A stretch of 64,000 nucleotides of DNA. Origin: KBS-96 sp963722585 (GTDB taxonomy: Bacteria; Acidobacteriota; Terriglobia; Bryobacterales; Bryobacteraceae). The stretch spans positions 8,245 through 72,244 of the forward strand of contig CAVRNU010000051.1 in NCBI GenBank assembly GCA_963722585.1, read 5' to 3'. A model generated the notes under the pieces. It did no database searches. It was not told where the DNA came from and saw only the letters and a list, made by a program, of their open reading frames with translations. The position numbers were made by a program, and so were the translations under genes. Position 1 is the stretch's first letter. Every line of letters begins with the position of its first letter. This document shows, in pieces, positions 36,161-44,944 of this stretch.

Positions 36161-38524
36161 TTACGGTACGACCTTCAGCAATCCATTCAGCGGCAGATCC
36201 TCTGAGGACCTGCCCACCATGATTTGAAAGTCAGTAGGCACAACCCGCCAATGCATATCGAGGTCGAGCAACTGCAGATCTTCGGGGGTCAGCGTCATCG
36301 TCACATGCTTCGTCTCACCGGGTTTTAGGTCCACGCGCTCGAAGCCTCGTAGCTGCTTGACAGGTGTTGCAACCGAGCCGGTTGTCTCGTGAGTATAAAG
36401 CTGCACAGTCTCCGTTCCGGGCCGGTCGCCGATGTTCTTTACCTCCATACTGACGCGCGCTGTGCCGGCTGGATGAATTTGCGAAGGTTCTATACGGAGG
36501 TCACTGTATTCATAGTGCGTATAGCTTAAGCCATAGCCAAACGGGTAAAGAGGCGTAGCTGGCATATCAACGTAGCCGCGCTTGCGGTCGTTTATCCAGT
36601 AGGCTTTACTGGGCTTGTAGTCATAGTAGGCCGGCAGTTGGCCCACGTGACGTGGAATGGTAATCGCAAGCCGGCCGCTCGGGTTGTAATCGCCGAATAA
36701 GACATCCGCGACCGCATCCCCGCCGCGCTCGCCGGGGCGCCATGCTTCTACAAGTGCCGGCACGTGCTCGGAGGTCCAGCGCGTGGAGAGAGGCCGGCCG
36801 TTCACGAGCACGACGACGGTCGGCGTGCCGGTCTCGTAAACGGCTTTGACCAGATCCTCCTGAACGCCGGTCAGGTCAAGGCTGGCCACGTCGTGTCCTT
36901 CGCCGTCCGTGGGAGGATCCTTTTTTTCCTCGGTGCCATTTTGGCCCTGGTTTTCTCCGACGACCACAATCGCCACCTCGGCACTCTTCGCCGCGCGCGT
37001 GGCTTCGGCGAAACCGCTTTTGTCATCCCCGAGAACGTTACAGCCTCTCACCGCAACAACGCTCGTGCCCTCGCCAACTTTGGATTTGATTCCTTCCACA
37101 ATGCTGACGACGTGCTGCAGGACCTTGTGCGGCGAATAGTCGCCAAGTTCATTCATGAGATTGTCGGCATCCGGGCCAATGATCGCGATCGATTTCAGGT
37201 TCTTCTTCAAAGGCAGCACGTTCCGCTCGTTTTTCAAGAGAACGATCTCTTCGCGCCCGGCGCGCAGAGCCAGATCTTGATTGGGTTGCGAGTGAACTGT
37301 CCGGATGGCGCGATCGACGTCGACATAGCGATTTTCGAAGAGACCGAGACGGAACTTCAGTTCCAAAACTCGGCGGACGGCGCGATCGACGAGCGCCATG
37401 GGAACTCGTCCCTCCTCAACGTTTTCGATGAGCGGTCCCATATAGGCGGGTTCATACGTGATGTCCAGGTCGACGCCTGCGTTCAAGGCGAGAATGCCGG
37501 CTTCCTTTTGGGTGTGGACAATATCCTCATATATCAAGGTTCCAAATCCGTCCCCTTCACTTTCAACTACGCCTTGGAAACCCAATTCCTGGCGAAGAAC
37601 ATCGTTGGTCCATTTTTTGGAGGCGTGTGCGGGCACGTCATCGAGTTCCGGATATCCAGCCATGACACCGAGTGCGCCGGCTTTAGTGATTGCGGCGGTC
37701 CAGGGGAGCAGAAAATTTTCACGCAGCGAGCGCTCCGACAACTCGATGGCACCACGTTCCAGACCGCTAGCGGGCTCACTTTGCGTAGGGAAGTCTGTTA
37801 GTACGGCAACTACCTTGTCAGGAGCAGCTATGTTGTTTCCTTGCGTGCTTCGCACAATAGTTTCCGCAATGCGCGAATAGAGATACGGATCTTCTGTGTA
37901 GGCTTCTTCATTTCTACCCATACGCGGGTCGCGGTCCAGCTCCAACACCAGAGTAGAGAGCATGTGGATACCGATGGCTCGCGCCTCCCCTGCGGCAGCC
38001 GCGTAGACGGATCTCACCAGGTCAAGATCGAATGTACTGCCAATCGCCAGGCCCTCCGGAAAGACCGTGGCTCCAGGGAACATAGCGCCATGGGTGCCCT
38101 CTTCGTCCTCAAGAAGAGGTATTTTCAAGCGGGTCTGCGTAAGAGCGATCTTTTGGAGTTCATTGAAGTACTCAGCCTGCTGCCGAGCGCCTTCGTGTAG
38201 GATCTCATTGGCCAGTGTGAAGAAGCCGCAGCCCGGACCTATCTCCTGCGTGTAAGTTCCGGCAGCAAACTTACGGCATGCGACCATCTTCGAAGGTATA
38301 TCGGGCCCCAACTCATGCACGTAAACGCATGGTAAGTTTAGCTGCCCTACCTTCTCCTTCAGCGTCATGCGGCTCATCAGGTCGTCAACTCGGACAGCGA
38401 TCGGCTGGTTACGGACGAGGTACGGCGGTACTTTATCGCCGGACTGCGCAGGAAGAGGATGCGGACCGAGCAGCGCGGCGCCAAGTGCCACGACAAGAAG
38501 TAAAGATGAAGCGTTGGTTATCAT
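36161..38524 (-). CDS. GH3 beta-glucosidase/beta-xylosidase
   Basis: 787 aa, intact, with signal peptide (about residues 1-26, LLLVVALGAALLGPHPLPAQ). The GH3 N-terminal barrel starts at VDDLMSRMTLKEKVGQL (about 48-64). The nucleophile region reads GVVESEGDGFGTLIYED (about 314-330): the Asp of the usual V-S-D is Glu or displaced here, as in a subset of GH3 enzymes I recall with an S-E-G-G motif. The C-terminal alpha/beta domain (SIAIIGPDADNLMNELGDYS) and a fibronectin-III-like end domain (VSMEVKNIGDRPGTETVQLY) are present. Known role: removal of terminal beta-glucosyl or xylosyl units in the periplasm. First gene downstream in a leftward sugar locus. Confidence 0.9.
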   Translation of the reverse strand: MITNASSLLLVVALGAALLGPHPLPAQSGDKVPPYLVRNQPIAVRVDDLMSRMTLKEKVGQLNLPCVYVHELGPDIPSKMVACRKFAAGTYTQEIGPGCGFFTLANEILHEGARQQAEYFNELQKIALTQTRLKIPLLEDEEGTHGAMFPGATVFPEGLAIGSTFDLDLVRSVYAAAAGEARAIGIHMLSTLVLELDRDPRMGRNEEAYTEDPYLYSRIAETIVRSTQGNNIAAPDKVVAVLTDFPTQSEPASGLERGAIELSERSLRENFLLPWTAAITKAGALGVMAGYPELDDVPAHASKKWTNDVLRQELGFQGVVESEGDGFGTLIYEDIVHTQKEAGILALNAGVDLDITYEPAYMGPLIENVEEGRVPMALVDRAVRRVLELKFRLGLFENRYVDVDRAIRTVHSQPNQDLALRAGREEIVLLKNERNVLPLKKNLKSIAIIGPDADNLMNELGDYSPHKVLQHVVSIVEGIKSKVGEGTSVVAVRGCNVLGDDKSGFAEATRAAKSAEVAIVVVGENQGQNGTEEKKDPPTDGEGHDVASLDLTGVQEDLVKAVYETGTPTVVVLVNGRPLSTRWTSEHVPALVEAWRPGERGGDAVADVLFGDYNPSGRLAITIPRHVGQLPAYYDYKPSKAYWINDRKRGYVDMPATPLYPFGYGLSYTHYEYSDLRIEPSQIHPAGTARVSMEVKNIGDRPGTETVQLYTHETTGSVATPVKQLRGFERVDLKPGETKHVTMTLTPEDLQLLDLDMHWRVVPTDFQIMVGRSSEDLPLNGLLKVVP

Positions 38525-38636
38525 TGGTCACCTGCTGTAGCCATACAGCGCGGATGTAAATCACTGCCGATAAGGTCAGGACGAGCACGATCGCGATGCC
38601 TTTCGATGGAAGTGGGGTCAAGGACTGGATGCCACG

Positions 38637-39431
38637 TCAATGATGATCGACACGCGCGCCGATTTCCCTCGCGCGAAATTCCTGGATCAACCTGATCAGG
38701 CGATCCACAACCGCGCTCACAAACTCCTCGCCTTTCGCTTTGGTCGCCTTGGTGGGATCTCCGACCGTTCCGGTTTTAGAATAACGGCTGAACCACTCCT
38801 GGAAGACGACGGGAGATGGCCGCTCCAAATCCCAGTAGAAAAATTCGCTGGATTTGAAACGAATGTCGCGCTCCGCCTTTTCAAACTGCACGAGATCCGG
38901 CCGGAGATACAGCAGTACGGAAGTCTCCAGCTCACAACCATGGGCCATCCCGCCCGGATACTCGGATTCGCGAAGTTTTGACATGATGCCCTTTGGCACC
39001 AAACTCCACCAGGAAACCATGGCGCAGATGGCCTCGGTTTGGTTTGTTATGTTTCGTGCCGAAATATCCAGGAATGGAATGTTGCTACCGTGCCCATTCA
39101 CCAGCAGCACCTTTCGAAAACCGTGGCGAGCCAGGCTCACGCCGATGTCTGTAACATATCGGATGACGGTCTCCCCTTGAATTGCAATGGTTCCGGGAAA
39201 GTCCATGTGATGTTCGTTGAACGAGTAGTAGACGGGCGGCAGCAGGATCGCTTGTTCGGGAATACGTTCGACCGCACAGCGAGACATCTCCGCCGCCGTG
39301 AGGACATCCGTGACCAAGGGTAGATGCGGGCCGTGTTGTTCAACCGTACCAACGGGTAGAACGGCGACGCGATTCTGAGCCACGGCGTCGCCGATTTCAG
39401 GCCAGGAGAACTCCTCAAACCGATACTTCAT
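38637..39431 (-). CDS. Creatininase family hydrolase
   Basis: 264 aa, no signal peptide. The metal-binding motif LPVGTVEQHGPHLPLVTD (about 24-41) is diagnostic (Glu, His and Asp ligands); LLVNGHGSNIPFLD (about 108-121) and MAHGCELETS (about 165-174) supply the rest. The family (pfam02633) includes creatinine amidohydrolase and lactam/sugar-formamide hydrolases; here, next to a DegT aminotransferase, amide or lactam hydrolysis on an amino sugar is possible but not shown. It lies 28 bases downstream of the aminotransferase gene, so likely one transcript. Intact. Confidence 0.85.
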   Translation of the reverse strand: MKYRFEEFSWPEIGDAVAQNRVAVLPVGTVEQHGPHLPLVTDVLTAAEMSRCAVERIPEQAILLPPVYYSFNEHHMDFPGTIAIQGETVIRYVTDIGVSLARHGFRKVLLVNGHGSNIPFLDISARNITNQTEAICAMVSWWSLVPKGIMSKLRESEYPGGMAHGCELETSVLLYLRPDLVQFEKAERDIRFKSSEFFYWDLERPSPVVFQEWFSRYSKTGTVGDPTKATKAKGEEFVSAVVDRLIRLIQEFRAREIGARVDHH

Positions 39432-39459
39432 GCAGACTGTAGAGTTCGTGTCGAACAGA

Positions 39460-40830
39460 TCATACTAGCAGGGAGCGGTGCACCTTCGTGATGGCGTGAA
39501 CGATATCGTCGAGATCGCTCTGCCTATATTTAGGACCGATCGTCAAGGTGGCGGCGCGATCGTAAATGCTTAGTGTCTTCGGGCAGCACTCGGGTCCGTA
39601 ACGGATCTCCTTCCCACGGGCGCTGTTGAAAGAAGGCCATGATGGATGAGGCGCCATTTTATTGATTATGTAGGGGAACGGAGGCAGCGGAGTTGCCGCA
39701 CTGGGCGGACCCATCGAGATGTTTTCGGCATTCACTGCCTTGATGTAGCGATCGCGAATCTCTTTGTCGGGCAGCAAAAAATCGATGGTCCACCCCGTCT
39801 CACCCGCAAGGTCATTGCTGCGGCGAAATTTCATGCCCGGCAGATCTTGCAAGCGCTCGCGAACATACCGGGCATTTGTTCGATGACAGGCGAGGATCGT
39901 CTCAATTTTTCGAAGTTGGCCACGCATGACGGCGGCGGTCATTTCGTTCATCCGGTAATTCAGCCCGACGAAATACGGCATCTGGGGCTGGCCGAGAATC
40001 TCGCGGTGATACGGCCGCATCAGGCCTAGATCGTGAAATCGGACGGCGCGTTCATAAAGCAAAGCATCGTTCGTTATGACTGCTCCGCCTTCTCCGGCGG
40101 TAATCATCTTGTGCAACTGAAAGCTGTAGATGCCCATGTCGCCCATGCTGCCGAGCCGCTTGCCCTTGTATTGAGCCCCGAAGCTCTGCGCCGCGTCTTC
40201 GAGCAGCCTTATATTTTTGCCTTGGGCGACAGACTTGACGCGATCAATGTCGGCCGAGGTTCCAAAAAGGTGGACGGCCATGATCGCCTTCGTTCGATCT
40301 GTGATCTTTTTCTCGACGTCGTCCGGGTCGATCGTGAACGATTCGTCGACCTCGGCGAAAACCGGCAGGGCCCCAGTCAGGAGAACTGCGGAGTAACAGG
40401 AATGCCATGTCCACGCCGGAAGGATGACTTCGTCCTCAGGCCCGACACCCAAAGCCGTGAGCGCGACGTGCAGAGCGGCGGTGCCCGAGGTTACGCCGAG
40501 CGCATACTTGGAGCCTGTGAAAGCTTTGAGCTCTTTCTCGAAGTTCGCCGTCTTAATCGGCACGTTTGGCCCGTAATAACGAAACAGACTGTGCGAATCG
40601 TATGCTTGCGTGACTTCGGTTCGCTCCTCCTGGCCGTAAAACTGCGTTCCCGGATATTCGGTTTCGAGACGGTTGGCGCGCACCGGAGAACCGCCGTTCA
40701 CCGCCAGTTTTTCATCGCCAGCAGAGAGTTTGCCGTCCGTAGCGGCGCCAGCCGGCACGGCCATTGCCGCCGCAACACCCGAAAGAAACACTCGCCGGTT
40801 CAACCCGTCGTTCGATTCTTCGTTCGGCAT
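39460..40830 (-). CDS. DegT/DnrJ/EryC1/StrS aminotransferase with Tat-like leader
   Basis: 456 aa. PLP enzyme of the sugar aminotransferase family: GVTSGTAALHVALTALG (about 116-132) binds the phosphate, LLEDAAQSFGA (about 213-223) holds the Asp and SFQLHKMITAGEGGAV (about 239-254) has the Schiff-base Lys. Residues 1-30 (LNRRVFLSGVAAAMAVPAGA) form a twin-arginine leader, odd for a PLP enzyme that is normally cytoplasmic; Tat export would allow folding with cofactor first. Two palindromic sites (RTATA-N7-TATAY) lie 30-151 bases upstream, so it may be controlled by the GntR protein at 41098-41859. Probably co-transcribed with the creatininase-like and GH3 genes. Confidence 0.9.
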   Translation of the reverse strand: MPNEESNDGLNRRVFLSGVAAAMAVPAGAATDGKLSAGDEKLAVNGGSPVRANRLETEYPGTQFYGQEERTEVTQAYDSHSLFRYYGPNVPIKTANFEKELKAFTGSKYALGVTSGTAALHVALTALGVGPEDEVILPAWTWHSCYSAVLLTGALPVFAEVDESFTIDPDDVEKKITDRTKAIMAVHLFGTSADIDRVKSVAQGKNIRLLEDAAQSFGAQYKGKRLGSMGDMGIYSFQLHKMITAGEGGAVITNDALLYERAVRFHDLGLMRPYHREILGQPQMPYFVGLNYRMNEMTAAVMRGQLRKIETILACHRTNARYVRERLQDLPGMKFRRSNDLAGETGWTIDFLLPDKEIRDRYIKAVNAENISMGPPSAATPLPPFPYIINKMAPHPSWPSFNSARGKEIRYGPECCPKTLSIYDRAATLTIGPKYRQSDLDDIVHAITKVHRSLLV

Positions 40831-40859
40831 GCTGTTCCACCTCCCGATCTTAAAGACTT

Positions 40860-40876
40860 ATATACCCGCAATATAC
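40860..40876. promoter_or_regulatory. Candidate GntR operator, site A
   Basis: ATATA-CCCGCAA-TATAC, a 5-7-5 dyad 30 bases upstream of the aminotransferase ATG. It has the same geometry as sites at 40965, 48625 and 48809. Binding by the nearby GntR/FCD protein is inference. Confidence 0.45.
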
Positions 40877-40964
40877 TTCGAATCTGCTGACCTTACGCTG
40901 GCGGCCGCGCTCAAACGCCCGTCGTAGAGATTAGCCGATTCAAACGCCCGGTGTTGCAGATATC

Positions 40965-40981
40965 GTATATCGTCCGTATAC
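40965..40981. promoter_or_regulatory. Candidate GntR operator, site B
   Basis: GTATA-TCGTCCG-TATAC, perfect arms, 135 bases upstream of the aminotransferase start and about 115 bases downstream of the GntR gene. Distance A to B is 105 bases centre to centre, which is ten helical turns and would suit looping. Confidence 0.5.
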
Positions 40982-41097
40982 CGATCGCAAGCTAAAATCG
41001 CCACTTTTGGCGGCTCTGCCAGGGCACGGGTGCACTGATTTTGAGAGTCAGGGACTAATCCCGAAAGCTGATTGAGACGAACCGGAGGATTGTGGAG

Positions 41098-41859
41098 TTA
41101 GCCTTTGCTGCCGGCCTTAGATGCGGAAGACAGACGCTTCAGGCGCGGGCCACTACCAACTCCTGCATATCTTTCGCCAAGGAACGCGCGCGCCGGACGC
41201 AGGTTGCGGACGCTCAAGGTCGCAGCTTGGCCTTCGGTGATGTCATCCCAAACTGCCTGGCGAACCGCCTCAAGATCCCGCCTTTTTAACGCTTCCACGA
41301 TTCGCTCGTGAAATGAGTGAAATTCAGGCTCGCGAAAGCCCGAGGAACGAAGCTCGATGTACATGAGGCGTTCGGTGCTTTCGAGGTTCTGCCGAAGCAG
41401 TTCCATAAGACGCCGGTTCCTGGTAGTCTTAGCCAGTGCCAAATGAAAGTTAGTATTGGCCTCGATCAGGGCACTGAACGTGTTTTGTGATTTCTCGAAT
41501 GCTCCTCGGCTAACTGCAAGTTTTTCGAGTTCCTGAATATCGTGATCTGTCGCGCGAACAGCTGCCAGCTGAGCTGTCGCGTCTTCGAGGATTAGTCTCA
41601 TTTCGAAAAGCTCGCACACGGCGTGGAAGCTCATCTCCGGGACGAGAAATCCGTGATGGGGCACCACCTGAAGCAGTCCCTCATGGTGCAGCCGATTGCA
41701 CGCTTCCCGATAGGGTGTTCTGCCGATGCCGCAACGTGCCATGATCTGAGTTTCGGAGAGAAAAGTCCCCTCCTCGATCTCGCCCTGCACGATGGCTCTT
41801 TTCAAGGCTGCATACGCTTTTTCGGTTTGGGTCGTCTTTCCAGAGGCGCTTTTTCGCAT
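41098..41859 (-). CDS. GntR family transcriptional regulator, FCD (FadR-type)
   Basis: 253 aa. Winged helix at residues 12-75 (AYAALKRAIVQGEIEEGTFLSETQIMARCGIGRTPYREA region) and an all-helical FCD effector domain (about 85-215) with candidate metal ligands in ANTNFHLALAKTTRN (His144) and FHSFHERIVEAL (His194). FCD regulators usually sense carboxylated sugars or organic acids and repress nearby catabolic genes. The neighbours (ACS-type transporter, enolase-superfamily dehydratase, sugar aminotransferase) fit such a role. A basic C-terminal extension (about 225-253) is extra. No RTATA-N7-TATAY site was seen before its own start. Confidence 0.9.
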   Translation of the reverse strand: MRKSASGKTTQTEKAYAALKRAIVQGEIEEGTFLSETQIMARCGIGRTPYREACNRLHHEGLLQVVPHHGFLVPEMSFHAVCELFEMRLILEDATAQLAAVRATDHDIQELEKLAVSRGAFEKSQNTFSALIEANTNFHLALAKTTRNRRLMELLRQNLESTERLMYIELRSSGFREPEFHSFHERIVEALKRRDLEAVRQAVWDDITEGQAATLSVRNLRPARAFLGERYAGVGSGPRLKRLSSASKAGSKG

Positions 41860-41971
41860 AGTTTATTGTGAAGCCCGCACGGACCAGCCAGTTTCCTTGC
41901 GTACTGCAGAAACAAGGATTGTAAACCCTGCATATGCGGGCGGCAAGGAGGGCTGTAGACCGCATCGGTCC

Positions 41972-43279
41972 TCAACTCGGTTTTACGCCACATGACTGTA
42001 TAAGCGACTTGCCGAGGGCCGGCTGCAGCGGCCGGCCTGGATCGATCTTCAGCCAGAGAACCGCCGCCGTGAGGTACACCAAGCCTGCGCTCAGCAGCAT
42101 TGCATCGAACGATTGGAATTTTGTGAATATCCAGGCGGCCGCAATCGGAGAAATGAATGCGGAAATACTGGAAGATGAATTCATGAAAGCAGCCACCGTG
42201 CCGGCGAGCGTTCCGCCGATCTCTACGGATGCACTCCAGGCTACCGGTGTGGCCAGGTCTATCCCAACCTCAGCCACGATCAAGCTGACAATGGCAGCGA
42301 GCGGTTGGTGCATGAGCCCGGCTGCGGCGAAGCCGATGGCGCTTAGCAGGTAGCCTCCCAAACCAACCAAACAGCGTCCCCAACGCAGACTCCCGAGCCG
42401 TCGCACCAACAGATCAGAGAAGCTACCTCCTGCCAGACAACTCACCGAGCCTACGCCAAGAGGAAGCGCGGCGTACAGGCTGGCCCGGCCCGGGGGCATG
42501 TGGTGCTGGCGCATCAGATAAGTGGGCAGCCAGGTGACCAAAAACCAGAACCCATAAGACGTTGCAAAGTACATCCAGAATAGCGCCCATAAGTTGCCGC
42601 TGAAGAACATTCGTTTCCACGGTAGGCCGTCGCCGCCCATTTTTGCCGGTGCGGAGTTTTGGCGTGCATAAGCGAGATCTGCGGCCGTAGCTGCGGGGTG
42701 CTGTGCCGGGTCGTCGCGGTAAGAGCGCCAGAAGATAGCGCACCAGATCGCACCGATCATTCCAAACACGATGAACGACGCTCGCCAGCCGATCCATCCG
42801 ATCAGTAGCATCGCAAGCGGCGGGGCAAGCGCCCCGCCAATCCTGGCGCCCATCCACATCACGCCGGTAGCTTTGCCGCGATCCGAAACGCGAAACCAGT
42901 TCCCAATTGCCCGTGCGAAGGCCGGAAACGCTCCGGCTTCGGCCGCACCGAAGGCCAGCCTCACCGCCAGCAGCCAACCATATTCGGATAGAACTCCTGT
43001 CAACGCAGTAAAAAGTGACCAGCACGCGACGATACGCGCCAGAATTCTGCGCTGCCCCAAGCGGTCGATCAGGTATCCCATTGGAATCTCAAAAATGCCA
43101 TAAGAAATGGAGAATACGCCGAAAACGTAGCCCATCTGCATGCTGGACAGCTGAAGCTCGGCCATCATCGACGGTGCAGCTACCGACAGACAGACTCGAT
43201 CCAGGTAAGTGATGGCGGAAGCAAACGCAATCAGCGTTAATACTCGATTGCGGAGTGGGATTGCGGGGCGGTATGGCAC
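41972..43279 (-). CDS. MFS transporter, anion:cation symporter (ACS) type
   Basis: 435 aa with about 12 hydrophobic segments. The N-terminal part AITYLDRVCLSVAAPSM and the loop GYLIDRLGQRRILA (about 72-85) are typical for the ACS group (hexuronate, galactonate, phthalate carriers). The second signature is near WFRVSDRGKATGVMWMGARIG (about 129-149). Intact. It lies upstream of the GntR gene on the same strand (112 bases), consistent with uptake of a sugar acid that the regulator senses. The exact substrate is unknown. Confidence 0.9.
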   Translation of the reverse strand: MPYRPAIPLRNRVLTLIAFASAITYLDRVCLSVAAPSMMAELQLSSMQMGYVFGVFSISYGIFEIPMGYLIDRLGQRRILARIVACWSLFTALTGVLSEYGWLLAVRLAFGAAEAGAFPAFARAIGNWFRVSDRGKATGVMWMGARIGGALAPPLAMLLIGWIGWRASFIVFGMIGAIWCAIFWRSYRDDPAQHPAATAADLAYARQNSAPAKMGGDGLPWKRMFFSGNLWALFWMYFATSYGFWFLVTWLPTYLMRQHHMPPGRASLYAALPLGVGSVSCLAGGSFSDLLVRRLGSLRWGRCLVGLGGYLLSAIGFAAAGLMHQPLAAIVSLIVAEVGIDLATPVAWSASVEIGGTLAGTVAAFMNSSSSISAFISPIAAAWIFTKFQSFDAMLLSAGLVYLTAAVLWLKIDPGRPLQPALGKSLIQSCGVKPS

Positions 43280-43347
43280 GGGCTAACTCACGAGCGTTCA
43301 TGACTAACATGCGCTCTTAAACGGATCTGGCTCACGTAAGGTATGGA

Positions 43348-44940
43348 TTATTGCTTCAACACGAAGCCCGCGTCCACCCAATCGGCCAAATCGACCGGGT
43401 TCCGGCTGCCGGCGTCGGTAACAACCAGGTCGATAAGCCGGGCGTGCGCGGGAAGTCTCACATCGAACCTCCACGGCTCCTGCGAAAGCCGCATGACAGG
43501 GCTTTCCGATTGCAAATTGCCGTCGATGTAAAGCTTGAACTGCACGCTAGGATATGTGGCGAGGAATTGAGCTTTCGGGCGCTCTCGGTACGGCTCGTCA
43601 TCGACACCTGCACGCGCCACGAACCGCTCATAACCTGGTTTGATTTCGTATAAAAGGTTGGCTGGGGCGCGCATGCCAATTCCTTTGGTATAAATGCAGT
43701 CACGAACGCTGAGCGGTGCGCCGGTGAATGACTTATTAGGTTTGGGCTCCCACCGCCAATTACTTCTCGAAGGCGTAACGGGTTGGACTTGGTCGAGATA
43801 AATGTCGGGTTTTGGCGGCATAGATCCAAGATGAACGAAATATCCGTCGCTGATGAGGGTAACGCGATGCTCGCCCTGGAAGGCAACGGCCCGGAGCGGT
43901 GTAGTTTTGGACAATACCAGCGGCTTCGTATAAAGCAGCGATGCCGGACCTGGTTCGCGGCCATCGAGAGTGTAGTGGATTGAAGCGCCGTTCAGCTCAT
44001 GGGCGGTGAGGGTGACCTTCACCGAATCGGTGAACAGGTATGGCCAAGCCTCAGTGCCCCATGGCGCGAGCCGGACCTTTTCGACAATCCAGTTATCATT
44101 CCATACGCCGGCTCTTCGCATTTCATCGACTATATTGATGGTAGGAATGCCGGACCGTTCCACGTCGGCAACGTCCTTTTCAGTGCCGGCGTCAGGCGTA
44201 AGGCCATGATCGGGATCGTACAAGGTTTCGGCGTCGGTCAAGTCACGCGCCAGGACGCACTTTATCCCAGCTGCGGTCATAGGCGCGATGCCTTCCGGCT
44301 TATTCATGACACAAAGATTCGTGTTTACGCCCATGTAAATCAGGCGATTCAGGCGCCGCTTTTTGTAGACGGCGTATAACTCCTCCGGGTCAGCCACAAT
44401 CCAGTCCCTGGCGGCTATTACCAAGTTGGGATCCATCTGATCCCAGCCGTAATGCGGATGACAAACAATGCCGGGGCCACACATACATCTGTCGGGCCGA
44501 ACAGTGTTCACACTAAAGGGGCAGTAGAAATTCGTGACATGCGGTAGCGGAGTTCGCAATAGGGAGATGGCACGTTCACGTTGTGGTGTACCTGCATACT
44601 GACTGGCTACATCTGTGGGCGCCCAAATGATCTGCATGCCGAGATGCCGTGCAGCCTCGAGCGCATTGTTCATTCTGGGCACCATGGCGGCCGCGCGCTG
44701 CGCGTTGGTCATACAGTCGTTCGTATTCCACATGTCGATAATTACGATGCCGACCTTTGCCGGGTCGACCGATTCCTTGGCGACACGGATTGCCCCGGTA
44801 TCGCGCGCCCGTGTCTGAAGGCTTAAGTCAATTGCGCTGCTGGCTTGCGCCCAGGCAACACACGCCATCATGATCAGAAGTACGCATGCAGTTCTCACCT
44901 GCGTGCGGCGTAGCGGATTGTTTGGCGGCTGCACAGGCAA
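43348..44940 (-). CDS. Isochorismatase-like hydrolase fused to HEX_C and NPCBM-type domains
   Basis: 530 aa with signal segment (about 15-34). The isochorismatase-like cysteine hydrolase spans about 50-285: VGIVIIDMWNTNDC (catalytic Asp), AVYKKRRLNRLIYMG (Lys) and NTNLCVMNKPEG (catalytic Cys). Then a chitobiase C-terminal-like beta domain (SIHYTLDGREPGPASLLYT, about 322-340) and an NPCBM-type carbohydrate-binding domain (about 385-530, WRWEPKPNKSFTGAPLSVRD; GIGMRAPANLLYEI). This combination is unusual: a hydrolase for C-N or vinyl ether bonds tied to sugar-binding parts. It lies 4 bases downstream of the TonB receptor gene, so it is likely in the same transcript. Confidence 0.8.
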   Translation of the reverse strand: MPVQPPNNPLRRTQVRTACVLLIMMACVAWAQASSAIDLSLQTRARDTGAIRVAKESVDPAKVGIVIIDMWNTNDCMTNAQRAAAMVPRMNNALEAARHLGMQIIWAPTDVASQYAGTPQRERAISLLRTPLPHVTNFYCPFSVNTVRPDRCMCGPGIVCHPHYGWDQMDPNLVIAARDWIVADPEELYAVYKKRRLNRLIYMGVNTNLCVMNKPEGIAPMTAAGIKCVLARDLTDAETLYDPDHGLTPDAGTEKDVADVERSGIPTINIVDEMRRAGVWNDNWIVEKVRLAPWGTEAWPYLFTDSVKVTLTAHELNGASIHYTLDGREPGPASLLYTKPLVLSKTTPLRAVAFQGEHRVTLISDGYFVHLGSMPPKPDIYLDQVQPVTPSRSNWRWEPKPNKSFTGAPLSVRDCIYTKGIGMRAPANLLYEIKPGYERFVARAGVDDEPYRERPKAQFLATYPSVQFKLYIDGNLQSESPVMRLSQEPWRFDVRLPAHARLIDLVVTDAGSRNPVDLADWVDAGFVLKQ

Positions 44941-44944
44941 TAAT

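Noticed and set aside
36764..37801. 345-aa plus-strand frame
   Set aside because: Antisense of the intact GH3 gene.
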